Shown: one piece after another, positions 15,994 to 25,075 of the stretch
Position numbering within the stretch: the first letter of the stretch is position 1
How the letters are laid out: each line of letters begins with the position of its first letter
Origin: Fervidobacterium pennivorans DSM 9078
Lineage (GTDB): Bacteria > Thermotogota > Thermotogae > Thermotogales > Fervidobacteriaceae
Length of the DNA: 64,000 bases
NCBI RefSeq assembly: GCF_000235405.2
Contig: NC_017095.1
Location: forward strand, 769,501 to 833,500
Direction of reading: 5' to 3'
Position numbers and translations under genes: made by a program
Notes under the pieces: generated by a model
Databases searched by the model: none
The model's input: the letters and a program-made list of their open reading frames with translations, nothing else
What the model was told of the DNA's origin: nothing

Positions 15994-18303
15994 ATGGCTG
16001 CAATCAATGATTTACTACGTCAAATTCCTGACACTTCTTTGCGTGATCGATTAGAACAGGAATTTGCCCGCTTATCAAAAAATAAAAAATTTGGTCTTGT
16101 ATTTGAAGAGCACATTCCTGAATGTACTCCTCTATATGATGTGCCCGTAAAACGTGGCTCGACGGTTGCTCTCAAAACAGGCCATATTAACGATTTGTAT
16201 ACGGTGTTAAAAATAGAAAAGGATATCGCCCTTTGCCGCAACAAAGCAACAGGTGATACTAGAAATATCCCAGTTTCGGAGTTGGTTTCAGTTGCTCAAT
16301 TTGGAGAACCTATTTTTCCCATGCTTCAGCCAATTGCTGCTGTAGAGAATGCACCTGACAGTAATTTATGGCACACTATTATTGAAGCAGATAATTACCA
16401 CGCACTCCAGTTATTAGAGTATTTATATCCAAAGAAAGTAGACTGCATTTATATAGATCCACCATACAATACCGGTGCTCGGGATTGGAAATATAATAAT
16501 GATTATGTTGATTCCACTGATAATTGGCGTCATAGTAAATGGCTATCCATGATGCAGAAACGTTTAAAGATAGCAAAAAGAATACTTGCTGATGATGGTG
16601 TTTTGATTACTACAATAGATGACAATGAATATGCTCATCTATGGATTCTCCTTCATGAAATTTTTCCAAACCTAACTCATACCTGCATAACCATTCAGCA
16701 TAATCCCGGCGGAACTCAGGGCAAAAAATTTTCTGTGACTCATGAATATGCAATATTTTCATATTCATCAGAAAGTACTATTTTTCGCAAGCAACATACT
16801 GGTGGAGATGTATATAATTTAAGACGTTGGGGAAGCACTTCAGGTCGCTACGAAGGTGCAACATGTTTTTATCCAGTAATTCTAGACTCTAACTATAACA
16901 TCATCGGTTTTGGTGATTTACTCGATGAAGAGTTACACCATACAGCTCAAGTAGAATATAATGCAGATGGTACAATTTATGTTTGGCCAATTGATAAGAA
17001 TGGCATTGAAAAGAAATGGTGATATGGACGTGATACCGTAGAATCAGTAAAAGATAGAATGTTTATTGAAAAAAGAGGAAATCGAATAGAAATTATTTTA
17101 CGTAGAGAAAGCGAACCTCCAAAAACGGTTTGGACTGATCCTTTATATAATGCAGAAGCCCATGGTACAGATATGCTTAAAACCATAATTGGTGGCGGTT
17201 TTTCTTACCCAAAATCACTCTATGCTGTCCATGATGCATTGTTATTCGCTGTATCAGGAAAGAAAAATGCTTTAATTGTCGACTTTTTTGCTGGTAGTGG
17301 AACAACGCTCCATGCGGTAAATTTACTAAACGTAGAGGATAATGGTAACCGTCGTTGTATTTTAGTAACAAATAACGAAGTATCAGACGCAGAATCAAAA
17401 GCTTTACGCGAACAAGGATATCAACCTGGCGACCCAGAATGGGAAAAACATGGTATATGTCGCTCGGTTACTTGGCCTAGGATAAAATATAGTATCCTTG
17501 GAAAACGTGATGATGGCACTATCCTATCAGGAGAGTATTACACAAACCAAACAGTATCAAAAGAGGTAGAGCGTTCATTCTATCAGCTTGGCTTTATTGA
17601 GAATCCTACGGAACTAACAACTAATGCAAAAAAGCAGCTTGTTTCTTTGCTACGCGGTAAGGATGGAAAGTCGCAATTACCACAATCATTAGTCAAAGCA
17701 GATAGTAAATTCATTGTTTCGGATAAACATTCGGCGACGATCTTGTTTGATGTAAATGCTGTTAATGAATGGCTGGAAGCTTTAGAAGATCAAGACCACA
17801 TCACAGACTTTTATATAGTGGTAAAATCTGCTGCCACTTTCAAGGAAATTAAAGCACGGGTATCAAACTTGCTCGGTCCAATGAATGTAACATTGCAAGT
17901 TAAACGTCCCATGAGCGATGGTTTTCCTGCAAATGTTGAGTATTTTAAACTAGGTTTTTTAGATAAAAACAGCGTATCACTAGGTCAACAATTCCGCGAA
18001 ATATTACCATTGCTTTGGCTAAAATCCGGTGCTATCGGCCGGAGGCCAGAAATAAACAGCGATGAAGAACCAGATATGTTAATTCTTCCTCAAAACGGCT
18101 TTGCAGTTCTGGTTGATGAAACAAAATATGCCGAGTTTGCAAAAAAGATTTCAGAAGTAAATAATATTAAAGTGGTATATTTTGTAACAAACTCGGAGGA
18201 AGCTTTCCGCGAAATGACTGATGGCATAAAAATAAAAAATACATACCAACTATACCGCGATTACATTGATAACTTTGTGTTGGGAAGTAGGAGGGATTCA
18301 TAA
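15994..18303 (+). pseudogene. Type III-like adenine-specific DNA methyltransferase (mod), interrupted by in-frame TGA
   Basis: The frame encodes a 769-codon beta-class N6-adenine methyltransferase. The catalytic motif IYIDPPYNTG is at residue ~155, the AdoMet motif VDFFAGSGTT at ~430, and the target-recognition region lies between and after. Codon 343 is TGA (17020-17022) in the context KKW-stop-YGRDTVES. Homologues would be expected to have Arg here, so CGA to TGA is the simplest explanation. The stop separates the catalytic and AdoMet motifs; neither half has both. Start: the second ATG (15994), 9 nt behind GGAGG. Flanks: ABC-3C ATPase upstream (20 nt) and res immediately downstream. Unless read through, methylation activity is lost. 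Confidence 0.8.
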
Positions 18304-20812
18304 ATGAGAGTTACTTTATTTCCATTTCAGGAAACGGCTCTTGCAGAATTGCATGAGAAAATTAATAAAGCTCATTTAATGTGGAGCGAAAAAGACCCTC
18401 AGGTAATATCGTTTTCCGCACCTACGGGTTCTGGAAAAACTATAATTATGACTGCACTTTTTGAAGAAATCCTATATGGAGGTTCAGATAATATCGGCGA
18501 TCCGAATTCAGTGTTTGTTTGGCTTTCCGATTCGCCGGAACTTAACGAGCAAACGCGATTAAAAATTGAAAGCAAATCAGACAAAATTCGTGTACGGGAC
18601 TTAGTAACTGTAGATTCAAACTTTGATGCCGAGTATTTGGAGGGTGGACGTATTTATTTTATTAACACACAAAAACTCGGTTCTGACAAGTTATTAACAA
18701 CTAAGTCCGATACAAGGCAATATACAATTTGGGAAACACTCACAAATACAGCTAAACGCATTCCCAAACAGTTCTATGTGGTCATTGATGAAGCACATAG
18801 AGGGACTTATACCTCTGCTCAAGCAGAAAATAAAGCACAATCCATCATGCAAAAATTCATCAAAGGTAGCGAAGAAGACGGACTTTGTATTATGCCTTTA
18901 GTTATCGGCGTGACCGCAACACCCCAGAGATTTGATAACTTAATTGCTGGGACTACTTCGACAGTACAAAAAGTTATTGTTCCACCTGAACAAGTACGTG
19001 AATCGGGGCTTTTAAAGGACAGAATCATTATTCATTACCCAGATATCCAACTTGGTGCCGATATGACAATGTTCAAAGGTGCAGTCGAAAATTGGCTTAA
19101 TAAATGTGCTCACTGGAAAGCTTACTGTGAACGTGAAAATGAGAAAATGGTAAACCCTATCCTTGTCGTCCAAGTTGAGGATGGTAATGAACGAGAAATA
19201 ACCCGTACCGATTTAGGGATTTGCATCGATTTGTTGGAAGAGGCAATGGGACGCAAGTTATTGCCCGGTGAAGTGGTACATACCTTTAATGATTATGGTA
19301 CGATCAAAGTGCGTGACGTTGAAATTCATCAAATTGAAGCTTCTAGAATCGAAGACGAAGAAAATGTGAAGGTTGTGTTCTTCAAAATGAACCTTTCCAC
19401 AGGTTGGGACTGTCCTCGTGCTGAAACAATGATGTCATTTCGTAGCGAGCAGGACTATACCTACATAGCACAGCTTTTGGGGCGTATGATTCGCACTCCT
19501 TTGGCAAGAAGAATTGCCTCCGATGCTGAACTTAATAATGTAAGTCTGTTTCTTCCATACTTTGATAAAGATACAGTAAAAAATGTTGTTAATGCTCTAC
19601 ATGATAGTGAATCGGTTATGCCCACTGAAACTGGTACAAATAAAGAGCTTATAACACTCGGGCGCAACCTCGCTTATTCTGATGTGTTTGATTCAATGGA
19701 TAAGCTCATTACATACCGCCTGGATTCATCCCGCAAGCAAGCACCGCCTTAAGTTATTAATACAGCTTTCTAGAGCATTAACAATGGATGGTATTGATTT
19801 GGAAGCACAAAAAGCCGTTAAAAATGCAGTTTTATCAAAAATGGACGAAGAAATTGCTCGCATAAAAGTAAGTGGTGACTTTGATGGTCGAGTTGCTTCA
19901 ATCACTGGATTTGCTCTTAATACGCTAACATTTGACTATGGAGAAAATGCTTATTCATTTGATGAAGCTACACAAACCATGACTGTTACCGAATTTGACA
20001 TTTCTCGACATTTTGAACAAGCTGGAAGGATATTGGGAGAAGGCTTACATAAGGAGTATTGGATTCGCCACAGTACCCGAGACCATATTGAAGTAAAGAT
20101 TGAAGTCATTGTGCTTACAAGTGATACTGCTGCTATGGAGCGAATAAACGCCTTTGCAGAAGAGAAATTTATTAGTCTATATGAGAATAATAAACGCTCT
20201 ATTGCAAGATTAAATGAGGCTCGAAAAAACATCTATGAAAGATTAATAAATGCTTCCGCTCAACCAATAGCTATTCCTTGGGTATTGCCAGATTCAATCG
20301 ATTTTTCAGTTTCAGATAACAGTATAAAAATTGATCGACACCTCTATTGTTCTGAGGATGGAACATTCCAAGCATCACTAAACCCATGGGAAAAGGGAGT
20401 TATTGAAGAAGAACTAAAAAACGGTGCCGTTTGCTGGTTACGTAATCTTGATCGTAAAAAGTGGTCACTTGAAATCCCATATGAGGTCGGCGGTGTTATC
20501 ACTTCTATGTTTCCTGATTTAGTGGTAGTGAGAGCTGATGCACAAGGTTACATTTTTGATATTCTAGAACCACACGACCCCAGCCGTAAGGACAATTATC
20601 CCAAGGCAGTTGGCCTAGCAAAATTCGCAGAGAAACATTGGGATAAATTTGGAAGAATTCAACTTATCCGGCAAAAGAAAGGATTAGACGGTCGTGAACA
20701 TTTCTATAGACTTGATATGGCAAAAGTAGCTGTTAGAAATAAAGTTCGTGGCATTACATCAAACGAGGAACTTGATAGAATTTTTGATACGGATGCTGAG
20801 CGAGAAGATTAA
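18304..20812 (+). pseudogene. Type III-like restriction endonuclease subunit (res), frameshifted
   Basis: The first frame (483 codons) holds the SF2 helicase motor: FQETALAEL Q-motif, SAPTGSGKTIIM (Walker A ~39), VVIDEAHRG (motif II ~162), IGVTATPQRF (motif III) and AQLLGRMIRTP (motif VI). It ends at a TAA after RKQAPP (19752). The protein resumes in another frame at RLKLLIQLSRALTMDGIDLE and runs to 20812. It includes the C-terminal nuclease region with SMFPDLVVVRADAQGYIFDI, an apparent PD-(D/E)xK variant. The break is near 19735-19752 and fits a one-base indel. The start codon directly follows the mod stop, with AGGAGG upstream. Motor and nuclease are therefore uncoupled unless the shift is an error. 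Confidence 0.78.
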
Positions 20813-20860
20813 ATTATACATCCATCCTGTATCCTCAACCCCCTGTAAAAAAGGCGGTTA

Positions 20861-21061
20861 TCTAATCTGGTAACTCAACTATTAATTTTCGGGACGGTTG
20901 ATATGTTCCCTCAAGCAACAAAAATAAGGGTTTCCTGACATTGCCACATCCGGCATCGGCCTCGAGAAAAACTAAATGTCTGGAAACCCTTTATTTACAA
21001 GCTTTTCAGTTTTTTATTTCTCAACCTTTGACATCAATGTGACGCACTCAACGTGAAATAC
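20861..21061. repeat. rlmD-associated repeat, copy A (distal att side)
   Basis: Diverged direct copy of the segment at 23481-23690. Shared landmarks in the same order: TCTAATCTG, TTGATATGTTCCCTCAAG, a long hairpin with arms AAGGGTTTCC (20926-20935) and GGAAACCCTT (20982-20991), then an rlmD 3' end on the minus strand. The arms extend through GACAT/ATGTC in this copy. The hairpin may act as a terminator for rlmD and/or res. Apart from this the 20813-21216 gap holds only AT-rich sequence and two TAGGCTATTT motifs (21063, 21169). Confidence 0.65.
21014..21061 (-). pseudogene. Displaced 3' end of an rlmD gene
   Basis: On the minus strand the bases read VFHVECVTLMSKVEK-stop, which is the C-terminus of an RlmD/RumA 23S rRNA methyltransferase (compare YHVETVVLMSRV of the complete gene at 23645). 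A stop lies just before the Val codon, so only this tail exists. HVEC is the conserved codon block where elements of the rumA-integrating type recombine in other bacteria (known from streptococcal ICEs). Best read as the far attachment site of the mini-element. Confidence 0.7.
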
Positions 21062-21216
21062 TTAGGCTATTTATGGAATAAGTCAATAAATCGTAAGATA
21101 TCTTTATTTATCAATGTTTACTCGTCGTTTTTCTTTTCTATGTCATCTATGCTTACCTTTAAGAAAGTAGGCTATTTTGTTTTTATGCTTCAAAAGACCC
21201 TGTAAGCTAGGTTTTA

Positions 21217-22083
21217 TCATTGAGAATATAATTGGACAATAACCACTTCTGGCCTGTTATTAATTCTTACAGGAATTATGCTGTTTCCAATACCACGACT
21301 GACAATCATCGTAGTATTGGCTTCATGATATTCTCCTGCATCATATTTTGGGAAAAACCCCTGATTTGGAGCAATAACGCCCCCTATAAAAGGAATTCTG
21401 AACTGCCCGCCATGTGCATGACCACTGAGAACTAAATCAATGTCATTTTTTACATATACTCCAAAGAATTCTGGTCTGTGCGACAATAAAATCTTGAACC
21501 CATCTTTTAAATTCATATTGTAAAGTTTAGCCTCTAGCATGCTCTCTTGAAGGTAAGGAGCCTGATCTGAAAAATCAGGATCGTCCAAACCAATCAGTTG
21601 AATGCTGTCTTTATCATTCGATATTGTAATCACCTCATCACGTAATACAGTGACACCTGCGTCGAGCAATTGTTCTTCCAGTTCATAGTAGATATCTCCA
21701 ATCCATGCCTCATGGTTGCCTGTCACATAATAGCACGGAGAAATTTTTACCGCCTGTTGAATAAACTTTATTGCAATGTCTATGTCCATGTGATTTGAAT
21801 CTACCAGATCACCAGTAATAACAATGATATCAGGATTCTCCTCTTTCAAGATTTTAATTGTTTTCGAATTATCCTCTCCAAATTCTGAATTATGCAAATC
21901 TGCAATCTGTGCAATCTTATATCCTTCAAATGCAACTGGCAAACGCTCCAAAGTTATCTTATAACGAGTGGTGCCTACTGTAAGATTACCCCAGACGGTT
22001 ATAGCTCCAAAAACAGCCAATAAGATTAGAATTGTAATTATGATGATTCTTTTTGATTTATTATTATTTTTCATTTTTTTCAA
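21217..22083 (-). CDS. Membrane-anchored metallophosphoesterase (YaeI/YkuE-like)
   Basis: About 288 residues. One N-terminal membrane helix (IIIITILILLAVFGAITVW) is followed by a calcineurin-like phosphoesterase domain facing outward or at the membrane. Metal ligands are visible in IAQIADLHNSEFG (D-x-H), IVITGDLVDS (GDxxD), YYVTGNHEAW (GNHE), LLSHRPEFF and VLSGHAHGGQFRIP (GHxH). YkuE-type relatives act on lipid-linked or wall substrates; the substrate here is unknown. TTG at 22083 is 9 nt after GGAGG; the ATG at 22074 is an alternative. It is cargo of the serine-recombinase element, about 30 nt downstream of the recombinase on the same strand, and its composition resembles Firmicutes genes. 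Confidence 0.82.
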   Translation of the reverse strand: MKKMKNNNKSKRIIIITILILLAVFGAITVWGNLTVGTTRYKITLERLPVAFEGYKIAQIADLHNSEFGEDNSKTIKILKEENPDIIVITGDLVDSNHMDIDIAIKFIQQAVKISPCYYVTGNHEAWIGDIYYELEEQLLDAGVTVLRDEVITISNDKDSIQLIGLDDPDFSDQAPYLQESMLEAKLYNMNLKDGFKILLSHRPEFFGVYVKNDIDLVLSGHAHGGQFRIPFIGGVIAPNQGFFPKYDAGEYHEANTTMIVSRGIGNSIIPVRINNRPEVVIVQLYSQ

Positions 22084-22112
22084 TCCAAATAACCTCCATA
22101 AATCCAAATTTG

Positions 22113-23039
22113 CTATTTTCTCTTAGAACTGTACTTTTTATTTTTTCTCTGGTTGCCATCTTCACCCTTTATAACATTACTTCTATTTGCCTTCTCAATC
22201 TGTACTGCCTTAAACTGTTCATCACTTATAATAGAAGGATTATTATCTTCAGAAATATAATGAGCTTCGTACTTCCCTGAATTTAATAGTCGAACTATTC
22301 CTATATATTTTTCATTACTTAACATTACATCAATTGTCCTTTTACTCCACTTATCTTTTCCAGTTGGGGATTTAATACCAAGCTTTTCTAACTCTTCAAT
22401 TATTCCTATAATACTTTTGCCTTGAAGGTAAAAATCAAATATTAGCTGTACATTTTTAGCCTCTTCATCATCTATAATAAGACTGCCATCAACATCATTT
22501 TTATAGCCATAACATTTACGGTTATACAGCTTTGAAGTGCCTTGTGCCGCTCTTTGTTTAATACCCCATTTTATATTATCACTTCTAGATTCATTTTCCG
22601 CCTGTGCAATAGCTTCGATGATAGATATCATAAGGTCACTATCTGTATTTGCAGTATCTAGATCTTCTTGCTCAAATATTACACGAACTCCTAACGTTTT
22701 TAGTTGATTTAATGCTTCAAGTGTATCCACTGTATCTCTACCAAATCGGCTAATACTCTTAGTGAGTATTATATCTAGATTATGGGAGTTGCAATCTTCA
22801 AGCATACGAGAGAACTCTTTGCGAGAAGAACCGGTTTTCCCAGAGGCAATATCCATATAAACATCAACAAGTAACCATTGAGGCGTGGCCGCAGTTACCC
22901 TTGTAAGGGCAGATACTTGAGCAGTAAGGCTTTTCAATTGTTCAAAACTATTACTACTGACCCGGCAGTAAATACCTACTCTTTTCTCTCGTTTTGGAGG
23001 TTTAGGTGGTATAAAATGAACTTTTGGGTTTTTAGACAT
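22113..23039 (-). CDS. Compact large serine recombinase (site-specific integrase)
   Basis: A 308-residue recombinase. The resolvase-type catalytic domain has VGIYCRVSS with nucleophile Ser28, ILTKSISRFGRDTVDTLE (the conserved R-F-x-R-D) and a DSDLMISIIEAIAQAENESR helix. The DNA-binding recombinase domain follows (CYGYKNDVDGSLIIDDEEAK, IKSPTGKDKWSKRTIDVMLS, EKYIG). The zinc-ribbon and coiled-coil of full-size large serine integrases are absent and the C-terminus is a basic tail (RKNKKYSSKRK), so it is a short variant. GGAGG precedes the ATG. It most likely catalysed integration at the 3' end of rlmD, as the flanking duplicated rlmD ends indicate. Confidence 0.9.
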   Translation of the reverse strand: MSKNPKVHFIPPKPPKREKRVGIYCRVSSNSFEQLKSLTAQVSALTRVTAATPQWLLVDVYMDIASGKTGSSRKEFSRMLEDCNSHNLDIILTKSISRFGRDTVDTLEALNQLKTLGVRVIFEQEDLDTANTDSDLMISIIEAIAQAENESRSDNIKWGIKQRAAQGTSKLYNRKCYGYKNDVDGSLIIDDEEAKNVQLIFDFYLQGKSIIGIIEELEKLGIKSPTGKDKWSKRTIDVMLSNEKYIGIVRLLNSGKYEAHYISEDNNPSIISDEQFKAVQIEKANRSNVIKGEDGNQRKNKKYSSKRK

Positions 23040-23063
23040 GTTCTACCTCCAAATTAATATTTT

Positions 23064-23324
23064 TTATAAACAATCAACATAAAAAGTATTATTAATTTCT
23101 TTCATTTTCTTTTTTATTAATAACTTAAGAATAATAGCAATAAATATTATTACAGCAGTACCCCACCCATATACTTGAATACTCATGTGCCAAGGTGTCG
23201 ATTGAATCTCATATAAACCTGGATTATTTCTAAAATCAAAATATGTATATATACTATGAGCAATAAACACACCGATAAATGAACCAATTAAACAATTCAA
23301 GAAATTATTTATTTTTTTAAACAT
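23064..23324 (-). CDS. Small two-helix membrane protein
   Basis: About 86 residues with two transmembrane segments (FLNCLIGSFIGVFIAHSIYT and AVIIFIAIILKLLI) joined by a short loop with NPGLYEIQSTPWHMSI, and a Lys-rich C-terminus. It resembles small hypothetical membrane proteins carried on Firmicutes mobile elements, but no function is known to me. It is upstream of the recombinase on the same strand with a 24-nt gap, so it is probably the first gene of the element's operon. The inner ATG at 23324 is preferred over the one at 23342 because a GTGGGG SD-like sequence lies between them. Confidence 0.6.
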   Translation of the reverse strand: MFKKINNFLNCLIGSFIGVFIAHSIYTYFDFRNNPGLYEIQSTPWHMSIQVYGWGTAVIIFIAIILKLLIKKKMKEINNTFYVDCL

Positions 23325-23480
23325 GCTGATCCCCACTTCCAATTCATATAAAATAAAGCCTTAAAATTTTATAAACGTACACACTGACTATTCAACATAT
23401 AGCAAAACATTATTTATGATATGTAGGCTATTTAAAATATCTTATCACATCTATCCTATCTCCACAACCCTACCAATCCA

Positions 23481-23690
23481 TCTAATCTGTCAACTCAACC
23501 CTATGGCAATTTTAGTCTTTGATATGTTTCCTCAACCACTAAAAATAAGGGTTTCCCAGCATTATCAGCTCTAGAAAATAATCTAGAAAAACTAACTACA
23601 CTTGGAAACCCTTGATTTATCAATGTTTTAAATACACCTTATTTTTATACCCTTGACATCAATACCACCGTCTCAACATGATACGTTTGA
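23481..23690. repeat. rlmD-associated repeat, copy B (proximal att side)
   Basis: Second copy of the repeat described at 20861. It has TCTAATCTG, TTTGATATGTTTCCTCAA (23520-23537), hairpin arms AAGGGTTTCC (23547-23556) and GGAAACCCTT (23604-23613), and then the live rlmD 3' end. A TAGGCTATTTA motif at about 23425 matches one at 21063 next to copy A. The hairpin lies just past the rlmD stop and could terminate it. Confidence 0.65.
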
Positions 23691-25015
23691 GGAAACATGT
23701 CAAATGGTTGAACGGCTAGTATGTTGTAGTGTTCTTTCAAAACGGCCAAGTCCCTTGCAAGTGTTGATGGATCGCAAGAAATATATGCGATTTTCTCGGG
23801 TTTAACTCTTATTATATGTTCACATACGGACTTTCCTGCGCCTCCTCTTGGAGGGTCGAGCACGATTACATTTGCTTTATCATCGTAAGAACGAATGAAT
23901 TCCTCAACATCTGTTTCTTCATATTTTACATTTCTCAAGTTGTTTATATTGGCGTTTGCTCTCCCTGCTTTGACCGCTATATGCGAACTTTCAACAGCGA
24001 CAACATATTTCGAAAGCATCGCCAACCTCATTGTAAACGTTCCTACTCCTGCGTATAAATCTAAGACCTTTTCGTTTCCTTTTAGGTCAAGTTGCTTAAT
24101 AACGTATTCTATCATCTTAGCTGCTATATGGTAATTATTTTGGAAGAAAGCAGTTGGTGGAATTTGGAATTTTTCATAATCCATCTCCACTTCCAAAACG
24201 CCTGAACCATAAAGTGTTTTATACGGTCCTCTTAAAACTACGCTGTCGGAAGAGTTCATAACATGGATAATAGAGTTTACTTGTGGAACTCTTCTAAGTA
24301 GTTCAGCACGTATAAATTTTGCCTCATCAAACCTTTCGGTTTTTGTTACGAATATTGCCATAGTTTGATTATTTGAATGGGAATACCTCATAACCAAATG
24401 CTTAAGCATACCAGAACCCGTTCTCGGATTGTAAATCTTAGCTTTGCTCAATTCAACAATTTCAGGCGCGACTTCGAGCACCTTGTTAAATGAAGAAGGC
24501 GAAATAGGACATTCCTTTATATTTATTACCTTGTTGCTATTTCTCATTTTCAATCCCAGTATAACTCCTTCAGTATTGCTGTAAAAAAACGCAAATTCCA
24601 TTTTATTCCTGTATCCGAATTCTAAATCACTTGGAATAGTTGGATTTACATCGACATCAATCTTTCCTATCCGTTTCAACTGTTCCTTTACAACCAGGGT
24701 CTTTAATTCAAGTTGCTTTTCGTACTTGACGTCCATCATCTGACATCCGCCACAAATACCGTAATATTTACACCTAGGTGTTCTTCGAAACTCTGACTTT
24801 TCAAGTAAAGTTTTCAACCTTCCAAAAGCCACATCAGATTTTTCTTGCACGACTTCTATTTCAGCCAAATCACCCGGATATGTCCCCTCAACAAAAACCA
24901 ATTTACCACCGGGCAGTTTTCCAATACCGTACCCTCCGTAAGCGTACCTTTCTATGTAAACTGTGTAAAGTTGCTCAACTTTTTCACTTTTTTTGTAAAA
25001 GTCTTTATCAGTCAT
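23645..25015 (-). CDS. rlmD: 23S rRNA (uracil-5-)-methyltransferase RlmD/RumA-type
   Basis: A 456-residue methyltransferase that makes m5U in 23S rRNA using AdoMet and a 4Fe-4S cluster. An N-terminal TRAM domain (YGGYGIGKLPGGKLVFVEG) is followed by the cluster cysteines CKYYGICGGC plus the later CPIS. The Rossmann-fold has DLYAGVGTFTM, VIVLDPPRGG and the nucleophile Cys in ISCDPSTLARDL. The C-terminus is YHVETVVLMSRV. The second ATG (25015) is 9 nt behind GGAGG; the first is too close. The 3' end of this gene is the apparent integration site of the adjacent element, which leaves the reading frame complete. RlmCD- or TrmA-like specificity cannot be excluded from sequence alone. Confidence 0.9.
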   Translation of the reverse strand: MTDKDFYKKSEKVEQLYTVYIERYAYGGYGIGKLPGGKLVFVEGTYPGDLAEIEVVQEKSDVAFGRLKTLLEKSEFRRTPRCKYYGICGGCQMMDVKYEKQLELKTLVVKEQLKRIGKIDVDVNPTIPSDLEFGYRNKMEFAFFYSNTEGVILGLKMRNSNKVINIKECPISPSSFNKVLEVAPEIVELSKAKIYNPRTGSGMLKHLVMRYSHSNNQTMAIFVTKTERFDEAKFIRAELLRRVPQVNSIIHVMNSSDSVVLRGPYKTLYGSGVLEVEMDYEKFQIPPTAFFQNNYHIAAKMIEYVIKQLDLKGNEKVLDLYAGVGTFTMRLAMLSKYVVAVESSHIAVKAGRANANINNLRNVKYEETDVEEFIRSYDDKANVIVLDPPRGGAGKSVCEHIIRVKPEKIAYISCDPSTLARDLAVLKEHYNILAVQPFDMFPQTYHVETVVLMSRV

Positions 25016-25075
25016 AACCATCTTCCTCCTGCTTTATCGTGTCTAAGTCATTCTTACCCAATTTTAACACACAGA

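Noticed and set aside
17020-17022. Selenocysteine or programmed read-through at the mod TGA
   Set aside because: The position is not a redox site, an Arg CGA to TGA change explains it, and no SECIS-like hairpin follows.
19735-19760. Programmed ribosomal frameshift in res
   Set aside because: No slippery heptamer is present at the junction and related Res proteins are not known to use one.
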